From assembly GCF_000730625.1 (NCBI RefSeq), contig NZ_BBIT01000020.1:62001-126000 (forward strand): DNA of 64,000 nt, written 5' to 3'. A program made the position numbers and the translations under genes. This document shows positions 47,061 to 56,799 of the stretch, piece by piece (positions within the stretch are counted from its first letter, which is position 1; each line of letters begins with the position of its first letter). The notes beneath the pieces are model-generated. The model searched no databases. It was not told the DNA's origin and worked only from the letters and a program-made list of their open reading frames with translations. Origin of the DNA: Pseudomonas oryzihabitans NBRC 102199. Its GTDB lineage: Bacteria > Pseudomonadota > Gammaproteobacteria > Pseudomonadales > Pseudomonadaceae.

Positions 47061-48494
47061 ATGACCAATCTGTTGCTCTATCAGCGCATCGCCCAGCAAC
47101 TGGCGAACGACATCCGCACGGGGGTCTACAAGCCCGGCGAACGGGTGCCTTCGGTGCGCAAGCTGAGTCAGCAGCTGGGCGTCAGTCATGCCAGCGTCCT
47201 GCAGGCCTATGCCACCCTGGAAGACCAGGGGCTGATCCGCGCCCGGCCGCAGTCGGGCTTCTATGTGCACCAGACCCCGGCGCTGACCGCGCCGACGCCG
47301 GACATCGCCACGGTGGAGCGGCCCAGTCTGGTGACCCGTGCCGGCATCATCAACCAGGTGCTGGCGGAATCACGGCGGGAAGGCGTGGTGCCCCTGGGCA
47401 TGGCGGTGCCCCAGCCCGACTATCTGCCGCTGCGGGCCCTGCACCAGCAGCTGTCCAAGGTCACCCGTTTCCAGGCCCGCGCGGCCTTTTCCTACCTGCA
47501 CAGTCCCGGCTACGAGCCCCTGCGCCGCCAGGTCGCCATTCGCCTGCGCGATGCGGGGGTGGTGGTGGGGCCGGAAGAGGTGGTGATCACCCATGGCTGC
47601 GTGGATGCGCTGCAGATGTCGCTGCGGGTGCTGACCAAGCCGGGCGACCTGATCGCCACCGAATCGCCGTCCTACTACGGGCTGCTGCAATTGGCCGAGG
47701 TGCTGGGCCTCAAGGTGATCGAGATCCCCTGCGATCCGGATACCGGGCTCAGCGTGGAAGCACTGCAGCTGGCCGCGAGCCAGTGGCCGGTCAAGGCCCT
47801 GGTAGTGGCTGCCCGCCTGAGCAATCCCCTGGGGGGCAGCATGCCGGAGGCGCGGCAGAAGCAGCTGCTCAGGCTGGCCGCCGAGCGCAACATCGCCATC
47901 GTCGAGGACGACATCTATGGCGAGCTGACCTACGACAGTGGCTCCAAGGCACTCAAGGCCCTCGACAAGCAGGGGCGGGTCATCTACTGCTCGAGCTTTT
48001 CCAAGACCATCTCGCCGGGCGTCCGCATCGGCTGGGTGGTGGCCGGGCCCTACCAGGAAGACATTTGCCGCCTGCAGACCTTCACCACCCATTCCGCCTG
48101 CAGCGTGACCCAGATGGGCGTCTCGGCCTATCTGGAGAACGGCGGCTACGACCGCCACCTGCGCGCCATCCGCCAGGAATACCGCCGCAACATGACCGCC
48201 TTCCAGCTGGCGATCCAGGAGCATTTCCCCGAGGGTACCCAGATGAGCCGGCCCAATGGCGGCTTCATCCTCTGGGTCAGTCTGCCCGTGCGGGTGGATA
48301 CCCGGCTGCTTCACCAGCGCGCCCTGGATCAGGGGGTGAGCATCGCGCCCGGCATGATCTTCAGCAACACCGACCAGTTCAATCACTGCATCCGCCTCAA
48401 TTGCGGTCTGCCCTGGGGGCGCGATGCCCAGCGGGCGCTGATGACCCTGGGCCTGCTCGCCCGTCAGCTCTGCCAGGAAACCCTGGCCGCCTAG
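47061..48494 (+). CDS. MocR/PdxR-type GntR regulator with aminotransferase domain
   Basis: 477 residues. An N-terminal GntR winged helix (about 1-75: YQRIAQQLANDIRTGVYKPG and VPSVRKLSQQLGVSHASVLQ) is linked to a fold-type I aminotransferase domain with the PLP lysine in YCSSFSKTISPGVRIGW. These regulators bind PLP or amino compounds and usually control a neighbouring metabolic or transport gene; no obvious target lies next to it. Start ATG follows CAGGAAGACGCC. Confidence 0.92.
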   Translation: MTNLLLYQRIAQQLANDIRTGVYKPGERVPSVRKLSQQLGVSHASVLQAYATLEDQGLIRARPQSGFYVHQTPALTAPTPDIATVERPSLVTRAGIINQVLAESRREGVVPLGMAVPQPDYLPLRALHQQLSKVTRFQARAAFSYLHSPGYEPLRRQVAIRLRDAGVVVGPEEVVITHGCVDALQMSLRVLTKPGDLIATESPSYYGLLQLAEVLGLKVIEIPCDPDTGLSVEALQLAASQWPVKALVVAARLSNPLGGSMPEARQKQLLRLAAERNIAIVEDDIYGELTYDSGSKALKALDKQGRVIYCSSFSKTISPGVRIGWVVAGPYQEDICRLQTFTTHSACSVTQMGVSAYLENGGYDRHLRAIRQEYRRNMTAFQLAIQEHFPEGTQMSRPNGGFILWVSLPVRVDTRLLHQRALDQGVSIAPGMIFSNTDQFNHCIRLNCGLPWGRDAQRALMTLGLLARQLCQETLAA

Positions 48495-48600
48495 CGGCAG
48501 GCCTGGAACCCGCCGTGGGGCAGCGGAGTCGGTTGTAGAGACTGACCCTGTCGCACCTGGTGCTCCACTCCGGGCGCGATACCCTGAGTGTGGTGAGCCC

Positions 48601-49131
48601 ATGCGTGGATACCTGGCAACGACGGCGCTGGCCGTGACCCTGCTGTTGACGGGCTGCGATAACGAGTCACCGCCCGCCACGGCCAAGACGCCTCCCGCAC
48701 CAGCGCCAGTGCCAGAGGCCCCGAAGCCGCCGGTGGCCGCCGAGCCCCAGGGCAGCGCCGCCGATCTGCGCGCCTTCCGCCTGGATCCACTGCCCGGCAA
48801 GGCCTTCGTGTTGCCGGTCCCGCCCCCCAAAAAGCAGGACCTGGCAAAGAACAGCCAGGTCAAGAAGCCCGCCGTGCCCAAGCCGGCACCGGCTGCAGCC
48901 CATCCCCTCGATCTCAGCGTACCCGGAGAGGCGGCCACGCCCCAGGCGGTGAGCACGCGTCACCTGGGCGCAGGCAAGGCCGACAGCAGCGTCGCCGAGG
49001 CGGGTCTGCTGCCGCAGCTGTTTCGCAAGGCGGACGATCCCGGGCGTTTCGAATTGGGCGGGCGGGTGATCAGCCGGGATCGCAGCGACGATTTCGAAGG
49101 CGCGGAAGTCGAGTTGCGCTTCCGCCGCTAG
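48601..49131 (+). CDS. Proline-rich lipoprotein, unknown function
   Basis: 176 residues. Signal peptide with lipobox (TLLLTGC, cysteine at about 19), then a long Ala/Pro/Lys-rich low-complexity stretch (about 25-100), and a small C-terminal region ending RFELGGRVISRDRSDDFEGAEVELRFRR spread over the last 30 residues. I do not recognise the family. Probably an anchored periplasmic protein whose Pro-rich part spans the cell-wall layer. Confidence 0.68.
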   Translation: MRGYLATTALAVTLLLTGCDNESPPATAKTPPAPAPVPEAPKPPVAAEPQGSAADLRAFRLDPLPGKAFVLPVPPPKKQDLAKNSQVKKPAVPKPAPAAAHPLDLSVPGEAATPQAVSTRHLGAGKADSSVAEAGLLPQLFRKADDPGRFELGGRVISRDRSDDFEGAEVELRFRR

Positions 49132-49244
49132 CCTGAAGCGGGCGCAGTGCCGTCGTTGTACGGCTGTCCGGAACTTCCTGGCCGCAACGCTTGCCGACAG
49201 TTCAGGTGGCGGACACGTCGTCTGCCTGGATTCGGGAGCGTTCC

Positions 49245-50354
49245 ATGCCCAGCGCAACAGGCAAGATTCGTTATGCAGTGGTAGCAGGTGGCTGGATTTC
49301 CCAGGGCGCCTTCATGCCCGGGGTCGGCCAGACCAGCAATTCCGAGATGACCGCCCTGGTCACCGGCGACCCCGTCAAGGCGCGGGATCTGGGCGCCAGG
49401 TACGGCCTCAAGAGCTACAGCTACGAAGAATTTCCCAGCTTGCTCACGTCGGGCGAGATCGATGCCATCTACCTGGCCACGCCGAACTTCCGCCATCTGG
49501 AATTCGCGGTGCCGGCGCTGGAGGCCGGTATCCATGTCCTGCTGGAAAAGCCCATGGCCATCAGCGAGGAAGAATGCCAGGCGATCAACGCCGCGGCCGC
49601 GCGCTCCGGCGCCAAGTTGATGATCGCCTATCGACTGCACTGCGAGCCGGGCACGGTGGAGATGATCGAGCGGGTGCGCAATGGCGAGATCGGCGATCCG
49701 CGTCTGTTCACCTCGACCTTCACCCAGCCGGTCGACACGGCCAACCACCGCGCCCAGAGCGGCTTCTGGGCCGGTCCCGTCACCGACATGGGGCCCTATC
49801 CACTCAATGCCGTGCGGGCGCTCTTCGCTGACGAGCCCATCGAAGTCAGTGCCGTGGGGATAAGGACACCCGGGCGCGACGTCACCACCTGGGATGCCGT
49901 GACCGTGACCCTGCGCTTTCCTGAAGAACGGCTGGCGAGCTTTACCGTCAGTTTCAGCGGCCCCAACACCGAGCGTTTCCAGCTGATCGGTCGCAAGGGC
50001 GAGATCGAGGCCTCGCCGTGCTTTGGCTTCGGTGAAGGCGTCGCCATCGGCTATCGCCTGACCGTGGACGGAGAGACCGAAGAATTCAAGGCGCCGGTGG
50101 TGGATCACTTCGGCGGCGAGACGGCCTATTTCTCCGATTGCATCCTGCAAGATCGGCAACCGGAAATGGACGGGGAGGAGGGCTGGCGCGACGTGCGTGT
50201 GCTGGCGGCCATCGAGCGCGCCCTGGAAAGCGGTCAGCCGCAATCCCTGGAACCGCTGCCCAAGCGTCAGGGACCGACCCGTGAGCAGGTGCGCAGCCTG
50301 CCACTGGCGGAGGTGCCGGAGTACGTCAATACCAAGGCACCGCTGGAGTCCTGA
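49245..50354 (+). CDS. Gfo/Idh/MocA-family oxidoreductase
   Basis: 369 residues from the ATG at 49245, preceded by CGGGAG. The N-terminal Rossmann domain has a variant glycine motif (YAVVAGGWISQGAFMPGVG), the catalytic Glu-Lys-Pro (VLLEKPMAISEEE), and a C-terminal substrate domain (GPVTDMGPYPLNAVRALF). NAD(P)-dependent sugar/inositol-type dehydrogenases, including glucose-fructose oxidoreductase, have this layout. No export signal is seen, and the substrate is unknown. Confidence 0.87.
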   Translation: MPSATGKIRYAVVAGGWISQGAFMPGVGQTSNSEMTALVTGDPVKARDLGARYGLKSYSYEEFPSLLTSGEIDAIYLATPNFRHLEFAVPALEAGIHVLLEKPMAISEEECQAINAAAARSGAKLMIAYRLHCEPGTVEMIERVRNGEIGDPRLFTSTFTQPVDTANHRAQSGFWAGPVTDMGPYPLNAVRALFADEPIEVSAVGIRTPGRDVTTWDAVTVTLRFPEERLASFTVSFSGPNTERFQLIGRKGEIEASPCFGFGEGVAIGYRLTVDGETEEFKAPVVDHFGGETAYFSDCILQDRQPEMDGEEGWRDVRVLAAIERALESGQPQSLEPLPKRQGPTREQVRSLPLAEVPEYVNTKAPLES

Positions 50355-50416
50355 TGCTACAGAGCCCTGCCACCCAGAGGGTGACAGGGCTCTGCCTGGA
50401 CGCCCGAGGCGCGCGA

Positions 50417-50584
50417 TCAGCGGTCTTGGGCCTCCTTGGCGTCCATCTCGGCATTGCGCTGCCGGATCTTGGTTTTCTGTTCGTCGGTCAAGGGCACCTT
50501 GCGCGCCGTGTCCTTGAGCATGAGCAGGCTGCCGACCACCGAGCCGATGGCAACCAGCAGGATCAACCAGGCATACCAGGGCAT
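50417..50584 (-). CDS. DUF2897 small membrane protein
   Basis: 55 residues: one N-terminal membrane helix (MPWYAWLILLVAIGSVVGSL) and a charged tail (KDTARKVPLTDEQKTKIRQR...). It is preceded by AAGGAG 5 nt before the ATG. The length and the LTDEQ..KI..RNAE pattern fit DUF2897, a small conserved gamma-proteobacterial protein of unknown role. Confidence 0.75.
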   Translation of the reverse strand: MPWYAWLILLVAIGSVVGSLLMLKDTARKVPLTDEQKTKIRQRNAEMDAKEAQDR

Positions 50585-50632
50585 CTGTCTTCTCCTTGAG
50601 TGGCTATATCGCTTCGACCACGGACAAGGCTA

Positions 50633-51088
50633 TCAGTGCGCCCGACAGGTCGCATTCGTGCGCCTGAGCCAGGCGACGTAACCCAGGTCGTAGAGCCAGT
50701 TGAAGGCCAGGGTGTAGGGCAGGAAGAACAGGATCAGTCCCAGGTCCAGCAGCAGCGCCTGCCACAGGCTGATGGACAGCCACCAGGCGGCCAGCGGCAC
50801 CAGCACCAGGATCAGTCCGCCTTCGAAGCCGAGGGCGTGCAGCAGGCGGACACCCAGGCCACGGGTGAAGCCCAGGCGCTGTTGCAGCCGATCGAAGCCC
50901 AGGTTGAACACCAGATTCCAGAGCATGGCGATGGCCGAAAAGGCGGCGGTGAGCAGACCCATGTGCCCCAGGGAGCGATCCAGCAGCCAGGCCAGGGCCG
51001 GGGTGGCGAGCAGCACGGCGATCCCCTCGAACAGCAGGGCATGCAGGATGCGGGCACTGGCGGGACGCTGGGTGAGGGGGTTGGACAT
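50633..51088 (-). CDS. PACE-family multidrug efflux transporter
   Basis: 151 residues from the ATG at 51088. Two tandem copies of the bacterial transmembrane-pair domain, each starting RILHALLFEGIAVLLATP and RLLHALGFEGGLILVLVP, give four membrane helices. The repeated RxxHxxxFE motif is diagnostic of the PACE family, which exports chlorhexidine, acriflavine and, naturally, short-chain diamines in its studied members. It diverges from a LysR gene, which probably controls it. Confidence 0.92.
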   Translation of the reverse strand: MSNPLTQRPASARILHALLFEGIAVLLATPALAWLLDRSLGHMGLLTAAFSAIAMLWNLVFNLGFDRLQQRLGFTRGLGVRLLHALGFEGGLILVLVPLAAWWLSISLWQALLLDLGLILFFLPYTLAFNWLYDLGYVAWLRRTNATCRAH

Positions 51089-51170
51089 GAGGTGACTCCA
51101 CGGTGGACAGGCCCTCAGTCTCATCGGTTAAGCTGGGGAGATCAAAGTGGATCCCATAGGCTGACCCGAT

Positions 51171-52043
51171 ATGTATCCCAATGCCGAAGCCCTCGAGGCC
51201 TTCGTCGAGGCGGCCGCGGCCGGCTCCTTCAGCGCCGCGGCACGGGTGCTGGGCAAGCGGCAGTCCAGTATCAGCGAGAGCATCGCCCGGCTGGAGGACG
51301 ACCTGGGGGTGTCGCTGTTCGATCGCCACGGCCGCTACCCGCTGCTGACGGCCGCTGGCGAGCAGCTGCTCGACCAGGCCCGCGCCGTGTTGTCGGCCCA
51401 TGATCGCCTGGCCAATCGCGCCACCCAGCTGGCGGCCGGGGTGGAGCCGCGCCTGACCCTGGTGATCTCCGATACCTATCAGCCCACCCGTTACGAGGCG
51501 CTGCTGACGGAGCTGGACCAGCGCTATCCGGATCTCGAGTTCGAATGCCTGATCGCCGAGGACGCCGATGTGCTCAGCCTGGTGCAGGGACGCGCGGATC
51601 TGGGCCTGCTGGCCGGTCAGCCGCCCTATCCGGCGGACATCGAGGCGGCCACCCTGGATGGTCTGGTCACCTTCGGTCTCTATGTCGCCGTCGATCATCC
51701 GCTGGCGGCGCGGGAGCGGGTCACACCGGCCGACCTGGCGCCCTATCGGCTGCTGCGCCTGAGCACCGTGACCGAAGCCTCTCCCCAGGTCAGCCGCCTG
51801 CCGGACACCCGCGGCCGCTGCTGGTCGGCGCCCGACTACCTGCTGCTGGACATGGCGGTGCAGGGCTTCGGCTGGGCCGAACTGCCGCTGTGGCTGGTGA
51901 CGACCTTTGGCCAGGGGCGGCTGGTGGAGCTGGCCGTACCGGGCTGGCCGCAACGGGTGGCGGTGGACGTGGTCTGGTCACGGCGACGGCCGCTGGGTCC
52001 GGCTGGCAACTGGCTGCGCGAACGCCTGCTCAGGCCGAGCTGA
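51171..52043 (+). CDS. LysR-family regulator
   Basis: 290 residues. N-terminal helix-turn-helix ([19 protein letters not shown] and [20 protein letters not shown]) and a periplasmic-binding-protein-like effector domain. Divergent from the PACE transporter with 82 bp between. That gap holds an imperfect inverted repeat GGGAGATC-N6-GATCCC (51136-51155) suitable for LysR binding. LysR regulators typically control the divergent gene; here the efflux gene is the likely target. Confidence 0.92.
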   Translation: MYPNAEALEAFVEAAAAGSFSAAARVLGKRQSSISESIARLEDDLGVSLFDRHGRYPLLTAAGEQLLDQARAVLSAHDRLANRATQLAAGVEPRLTLVISDTYQPTRYEALLTELDQRYPDLEFECLIAEDADVLSLVQGRADLGLLAGQPPYPADIEAATLDGLVTFGLYVAVDHPLAARERVTPADLAPYRLLRLSTVTEASPQVSRLPDTRGRCWSAPDYLLLDMAVQGFGWAELPLWLVTTFGQGRLVELAVPGWPQRVAVDVVWSRRRPLGPAGNWLRERLLRPS

Positions 52044-52120
52044 CGGACGAGAACGGCCAAGTGCCGGCGCGGCGCTTTTCTGCGAAAATGCCGGCCTTTG
52101 CCGTTTTGCCGAGAGCTCCC

Positions 52121-52819
52121 ATGTCCGCCTGCCAGTCTCCCATCATCGTCGCCCTGGATTTCCCTTCGTCGTCCGCCGCCCTGGCGCTGGCCGACCGCCT
52201 CGACCCCGCCACCTGCCGGGTCAAGGTCGGCAAGGAGCTGTTCACCGCCAGCGCCGCCGGGGTGGTGGAGGCTCTGCGCACGCGCGGCTTCGAAGTCTTC
52301 CTCGACCTGAAATTCCACGACATCCCCAACACCACCGCCATGGCGGTCAAGGCCGCGGCGGAGATGGGCGTCTGGATGGTCAATGTCCACTGCTCGGGCG
52401 GCCTGCGCATGATGACCGCCTGTCGCGAGACTCTGGAGGCCTTCCAGGGTCCCAAGCCGCTGCTGATCGGTGTCACCGTGCTGACCAGCATGGAGCGCGA
52501 GGACCTGGCGGACATCGGCCTGGACGTGGATCCCCAGGAGCAGGTACTGCGCCTGGCCGGTCTGGCCGCTCGCGCCGGGCTGGACGGCCTGGTCTGCTCG
52601 GCTCAGGAGGCCTCCGCGCTCAAGGCCGCGCAACCGGCGCTGCAACTGGTCACCCCCGGCATCCGGCCGGCCGGCAGCGCCCTGGATGACCAGCGCCGCA
52701 TCCTCACCCCGCGCGAGGCCCTGGACGCCGGTTCCGACTACCTGGTGATCGGCCGGCCCATCGCCCGCGCCGCCGATCCGGCCCGCGCCGTGGAAGAGAT
52801 CCTCGCCACCCTGAAATAA
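52121..52819 (+). CDS. pyrF: Orotidine 5'-phosphate decarboxylase
   Basis: 232 residues from the ATG at 52121. Catalytic Lys/Asp motif [13 protein letters not shown]-terminal [10 protein letters not shown], and phosphate-binding TPGIRPAG and DYLVIGRPI. The last step of UMP synthesis. It precedes the MoxR operon, a neighbourhood recalled from P. aeruginosa, with 103 bp of non-coding DNA between. Confidence 0.96.
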   Translation: MSACQSPIIVALDFPSSSAALALADRLDPATCRVKVGKELFTASAAGVVEALRTRGFEVFLDLKFHDIPNTTAMAVKAAAEMGVWMVNVHCSGGLRMMTACRETLEAFQGPKPLLIGVTVLTSMEREDLADIGLDVDPQEQVLRLAGLAARAGLDGLVCSAQEASALKAAQPALQLVTPGIRPAGSALDDQRRILTPREALDAGSDYLVIGRPIARAADPARAVEEILATLK

Positions 52820-52922
52820 ACGGTAAAGCTCCGGGGCGGCGGTCGCCGGCAAAAGGTGCTGCTATTCTCGTCTTGCAGGCCGACGCCTTCTCATGTCGGC
52901 GCAAGGCGAGAGACCTCAGGGC

Positions 52923-53840
52923 ATGCACGATAGGTTGAACGCCTGTCTCAAGGCGGTAGACGGCGTTTTGTTGGGCAAGGAAACCCAGGTCAGGCTGGCG
53001 CTGGCCTGCCTGCTGGCGCGGGGGCACCTGCTGATCGAGGACCTGCCCGGCATGGGCAAGACCACCCTCAGCCATGCCCTGGCCAAGGTGCTGGGACTGT
53101 CCTTCCAGCGCATCCAGTTCACCTCCGACCTCCTGCCCGGCGATATCCTCGGCACCTCGGTGTTCGATCGCGACAGCGGCCAGTTCGTCTTCCACCCCGG
53201 GCCGGTGTTCGCCGAGTTGCTGCTGGCCGACGAGATCAATCGCGCCACGCCCAAGAGCCAGAGCGCGCTGCTCGAGGCCATGGAGGAGGGGCAGGTGACC
53301 ATCGAAGGTGCCACCCGGCCCTTGCCCGATCCCTTCTTTGTCATCGCCACCCAGAATCCCATCTCCCAGGGCGGCACCTTCGCCCTGCCGGAATCCCAGC
53401 TCGACCGCTTCCTGATGCGCCTGTCGCTCGGCTATCCCGGGCGCGCCGCCGAGCGGGCGCTGCTGCTCGGCGGTTCCGGACGCGAGCAACTGCCGCGCCT
53501 GGAGCCCCTGCTGGATCATGCCCAGCTGCGGCTGATCCAGGCCGAGGTGCCGCGCATCCATGCCAGCGAGGCGGTAGTGGACTACGTGCTGCGTCTGGTG
53601 GAGGCCACCCGCACCCAGACGTCCTTCGCCCTCGGCCTGTCGCCGCGCGGCAGTCTGGCGCTGCTGGCCGCGGCGCGCGCCTGGGCGCTGCTGGCGGGGC
53701 GCGACCATGTGCTGCCCGAGGATGTCCAGACGGTGCTGCCGGCGGTGGCTGGACATCGCCTGCGCGACATCGCCGATCCCGCCGGGCATGGCGGTGGCGC
53801 CCTGGTACAGTGGCTGCTGCGCGAAGTCCCGGCGCTGTGA
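52923..53840 (+). CDS. MoxR-family AAA+ ATPase
   Basis: 305 residues from the ATG at 52923; an ATG at 52893 would add ten residues (MSAQGERPQG) that lack a ribosome-binding site. Walker A IEDLPGMGKTTL, Walker B LLLADEINRATPKSQSALLEAM, sensor 1 FVIATQNP. MoxR ATPases act as chaperones for partner proteins, typically DUF58 and von Willebrand-type proteins. Its stop overlaps the DUF58 GTG start. Confidence 0.93.
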   Translation: MHDRLNACLKAVDGVLLGKETQVRLALACLLARGHLLIEDLPGMGKTTLSHALAKVLGLSFQRIQFTSDLLPGDILGTSVFDRDSGQFVFHPGPVFAELLLADEINRATPKSQSALLEAMEEGQVTIEGATRPLPDPFFVIATQNPISQGGTFALPESQLDRFLMRLSLGYPGRAAERALLLGGSGREQLPRLEPLLDHAQLRLIQAEVPRIHASEAVVDYVLRLVEATRTQTSFALGLSPRGSLALLAAARAWALLAGRDHVLPEDVQTVLPAVAGHRLRDIADPAGHGGGALVQWLLREVPAL

Positions 53841-54793
53841 CCGGCGGCGCCTGGCAGCGCTATCGAGACGGCTGGCTGGCGCGGCGGATTCCCCCGGCCA
53901 ATCGCATCACCCTCGATCAGCGGCGCATCTTCATCCTGCCCACCCGCCAAGGGGGCGCCTTCGCCATCGCCCTGCTGCTGATGCTGCTGGCCGGCATCAA
54001 CTACCAGAACAGCCTGGCCTATGGCCTGACCTTCCTGCTGTTTTCCCTGGCGCTGGTGGCCATGCTGCACACCTATCGCAACCTGGCCGGTCTGCAACTG
54101 GTCGGCGGCGGCGCCAGTCCGGTGTTCGCCGGCGAGGCCGCCGGCTTTCGCCTGCGCCTGGAGAGCGAGCGCCGCGCGCACCAGGGCATCGCCCTGGGCT
54201 GGCGCAACGAGCCGCTGGTGCTCAGCGACGTGCCGGCGGGGGAGAGCGTCGCCCTGCAGATCTTCCACCCGGCGCCGAGTCGCGGCTGGCTCAGACCCGG
54301 GCGGCTGCGGGTGGAGAGCCGTTTTCCCCTCGGCCTGTTCGTCGCCTGGAGCTGGCTGGACCTGGACGTGCGCGCCCTGGTCTATCCGCAGCCACTGGCG
54401 ACCACGACGCCGCTGCGCAGCGGCCAGGATGCCGGCAACGAGGAAGGCCAGCGCCAGACGGGGCAGGGCGCCGACGACTTTCAGGGGTTGCGGTCCTATC
54501 AGCCCGGCGATTCGCGCCGGCGGCTGGACTGGAAGGCCTTTTCCCGCGGGCAGGGCCTGCTGGTCAAGGACTTCACCGCTCTGGCCGGCAGCGAACTCTG
54601 GCTGGATTTCAGCGTGCTCGATGGCGACACCGAGACGCGGCTGTCCTGGCTGTGCCAGGCGGTGCTGGATTGCAGCGCCCGCCAGCTGCGCTTCGGCCTC
54701 AGGGTGCCCGGGGTGGAGCTGGCGCCGGCCAGCGGCGAGAGCCAGCGTGACGCGGCGCTGCAGGCCCTGGCCCTGTTCGGGCGGCCATCATGA
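53837..54793 (+). CDS. DUF58 membrane protein
   Basis: 318 residues from a GTG overlapping the MoxR stop by 4 bp (GTGA). Two adjacent N-terminal membrane helices (about 39-85) and the DUF58 signature GADDFQGLRSYQPGDSRRRLDWKAFSRG at about 210-238. The C-terminal half is von Willebrand A-like. It works with MoxR and the transglutaminase-like protein next to it, which overlaps by 4 bp. Confidence 0.93.
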   Translation: MTGGAWQRYRDGWLARRIPPANRITLDQRRIFILPTRQGGAFAIALLLMLLAGINYQNSLAYGLTFLLFSLALVAMLHTYRNLAGLQLVGGGASPVFAGEAAGFRLRLESERRAHQGIALGWRNEPLVLSDVPAGESVALQIFHPAPSRGWLRPGRLRVESRFPLGLFVAWSWLDLDVRALVYPQPLATTTPLRSGQDAGNEEGQRQTGQGADDFQGLRSYQPGDSRRRLDWKAFSRGQGLLVKDFTALAGSELWLDFSVLDGDTETRLSWLCQAVLDCSARQLRFGLRVPGVELAPASGESQRDAALQALALFGRPS

Positions 54794-56799
54794 GCACCGC
54801 CGTGCCGCAAGCCATTCCGCGCATCGCCCTGATCTGGCTGCTGGTGGCCCAGGCCCTGGTGATCCTGCCGCACCTCACCCATCTGCCGCCCTGGGTCGGC
54901 CTGCTCTGGGCCTTTTGCGCCGGCTGGCGGGTGCTGCTGTTTCGCATGCGGGTGCGGGCACCGACGCGGATCGAGAAGGGCGGTCTGCTGCTGCTGACCA
55001 TGGGCGGCATCTGGCTGTCGCGTGGCTCCTTCATCGGTCTGGATGCCGGCGCCGTGCTGTTGCTGGTGACCTTCGCCCTCAAGCTGATCGAGATGCACAG
55101 CCGCCGCGATGCCCTGGTGGTGATCTATCTGGGGTTCTTCGCGGTGGTGATCGCCTACCTGTTCGAGGATGGCCTGCTCGCCGCGCTCTACAGCCTGCTG
55201 CCGGTGACCGCCCTGGTGGCGGCGCTGATCGGCCTGCAGCAGAGTGCCCTGGCCAGTCGGCCGCTGGCGACGCTGAAAGTCGCCGGCACCCTGCTGCTGC
55301 AGGCGGTGCCGCTGATGCTGCTGCTGTTCCTGGTGTTTCCCCGTATCGGCCCGCTGTGGTCGTTGCCACAACCGGGCGACCAGGCGCGCACCGGACTGGG
55401 CGACAGCATGGCGCCGGGGGAGATCGCCCAGCTCTCGCAATCCGCCGAGCGGGTGTTTCGCGTCAGTTTCGCCGGCGACCGGCCGGCGCAGCGTGATCTC
55501 TACTGGCGGGCGACCACCTACGAGCGCTTCGACGGCGCGCGCTGGTCGGTGGATCCCGACACGGCCTGGAGTCCGGAACCGGCCTGGACGCCGAGCGGTC
55601 CCCGACTGGACTACCAGGTGGTCATGGAGCCGAGCGGTCGGCCCTGGCTCTACGGCCTGGACGTGGCGCGCAGCGATCAGCGCGACGTGCGCCTGGCCAG
55701 CGACTTCCATCTGCAGCGCCGCCGCCCGGTGGATCAGGCGCTGCTCTATCGGGTATCCAGCTGGCCGCAGGCCACTCGCGAGCCGGAGCGGCTGTCCGCC
55801 TCCAGCCAGAGGCGCGCGCTGCAGCTGCCCAGTGGCGGCGAGCCGCGCACCCGTGCCTGGGTAGCCGGGCTCAAGACTCGCGCGCCAACGCCCGAGGCCC
55901 TGGCCCAGGCGATCCTGGCCTATTTCCGCCAGCAACCCTTCGTCTACACCCTGCAACCGCCCACGGCAGGCGTCGATGCCATCGACGCCTTTCTCTTCGA
56001 CAACCATCGCGGCTTCTGCGCCCACTATGCCGGCGCCATGACCTTTGCCCTGCGGGTGGCGGGCATTCCGGCGCGGGTGGTGGCGGGCTACCAGGGCGGT
56101 GAATTCAATGCCGCGGGCGGCTATCTGCTGGTGCAGCAATTCGATGCCCATGCCTGGGTGGAATACTGGCTGCCGGGGCGCGGCTGGGTCAGCGTCGACC
56201 CTACCGCCCAGGTGGCGCCCGAGCGTATCGAGCGGGGTCTGCAGGAGGCCCTGGCGGCCCAGGGCGCGGCCAACGAATTCCTCGCCGACAATCCCTTCGC
56301 CGCCAATCGCTATCGCAACCTGGCCTGGCTCAATGACCTGCGTCTGGGCTGGGACCGCCTCAACTACGGCTGGCAGCGCTGGGTGCTCAACTACCAGGAG
56401 GATACCCAGGGCGAACTCTTCAAGCGGCTGCTCGGCGAGGGTTCGCTGCAACGCCTGGGGCTGCTGCTGGCGCTGGTGGTGTTGGGCGTGCTCGGGGTGA
56501 TGGCCCTGCTGGTGCTCAAGCCCTGGCAGCGGACGCGGGATCCCCTGTTGACGCGTTTCGACCAGTTCGAGCGGCTGCTGGCGCGGCAAGGCGTCAGGCG
56601 TCGAAGCGGCGAGGCGGCGGGCAGCTTCGCCGGACGCGCCATGGCCGAGCTGCCGGCGGCGCGCGCAGCGATCTCGGCCTTTTCCCAGGAATTCCAGGCG
56701 CAGCGCTATGCCGGTCGGCCGCAGGATCCTGCGGCTCTGACCAGGACGCTGAAGCTATTGAAACGTCAGCTGCGTGGCCGTCAGGCGCGCAGCGACTGA
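54790..56799 (+). CDS. tgpA: TgpA: membrane protein with periplasmic transglutaminase domain
   Basis: 669 residues. Five to six N-terminal membrane helices (to about 190, the DUF3488 region), then a periplasmic transglutaminase-like domain with the triad C410 (GFCAHYAGA), H454 (FDAHAWVEYW) and D470 (SVDPTA), then one more helix (about 555-575) and a DUF4129-like cytoplasmic tail. The P. aeruginosa homologue TgpA is essential for normal growth. The start overlaps the DUF58 stop (ATGA). Confidence 0.95.
   Translation: MSTAVPQAIPRIALIWLLVAQALVILPHLTHLPPWVGLLWAFCAGWRVLLFRMRVRAPTRIEKGGLLLLTMGGIWLSRGSFIGLDAGAVLLLVTFALKLIEMHSRRDALVVIYLGFFAVVIAYLFEDGLLAALYSLLPVTALVAALIGLQQSALASRPLATLKVAGTLLLQAVPLMLLLFLVFPRIGPLWSLPQPGDQARTGLGDSMAPGEIAQLSQSAERVFRVSFAGDRPAQRDLYWRATTYERFDGARWSVDPDTAWSPEPAWTPSGPRLDYQVVMEPSGRPWLYGLDVARSDQRDVRLASDFHLQRRRPVDQALLYRVSSWPQATREPERLSASSQRRALQLPSGGEPRTRAWVAGLKTRAPTPEALAQAILAYFRQQPFVYTLQPPTAGVDAIDAFLFDNHRGFCAHYAGAMTFALRVAGIPARVVAGYQGGEFNAAGGYLLVQQFDAHAWVEYWLPGRGWVSVDPTAQVAPERIERGLQEALAAQGAANEFLADNPFAANRYRNLAWLNDLRLGWDRLNYGWQRWVLNYQEDTQGELFKRLLGEGSLQRLGLLLALVVLGVLGVMALLVLKPWQRTRDPLLTRFDQFERLLARQGVRRRSGEAAGSFAGRAMAELPAARAAISAFSQEFQAQRYAGRPQDPAALTRTLKLLKRQLRGRQARSD

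Noticed and set aside
46946-48538. 530-residue plus-strand open frame
   Set aside because: Out-of-frame shadow of the MocR gene at 47061-48494; no family pattern.
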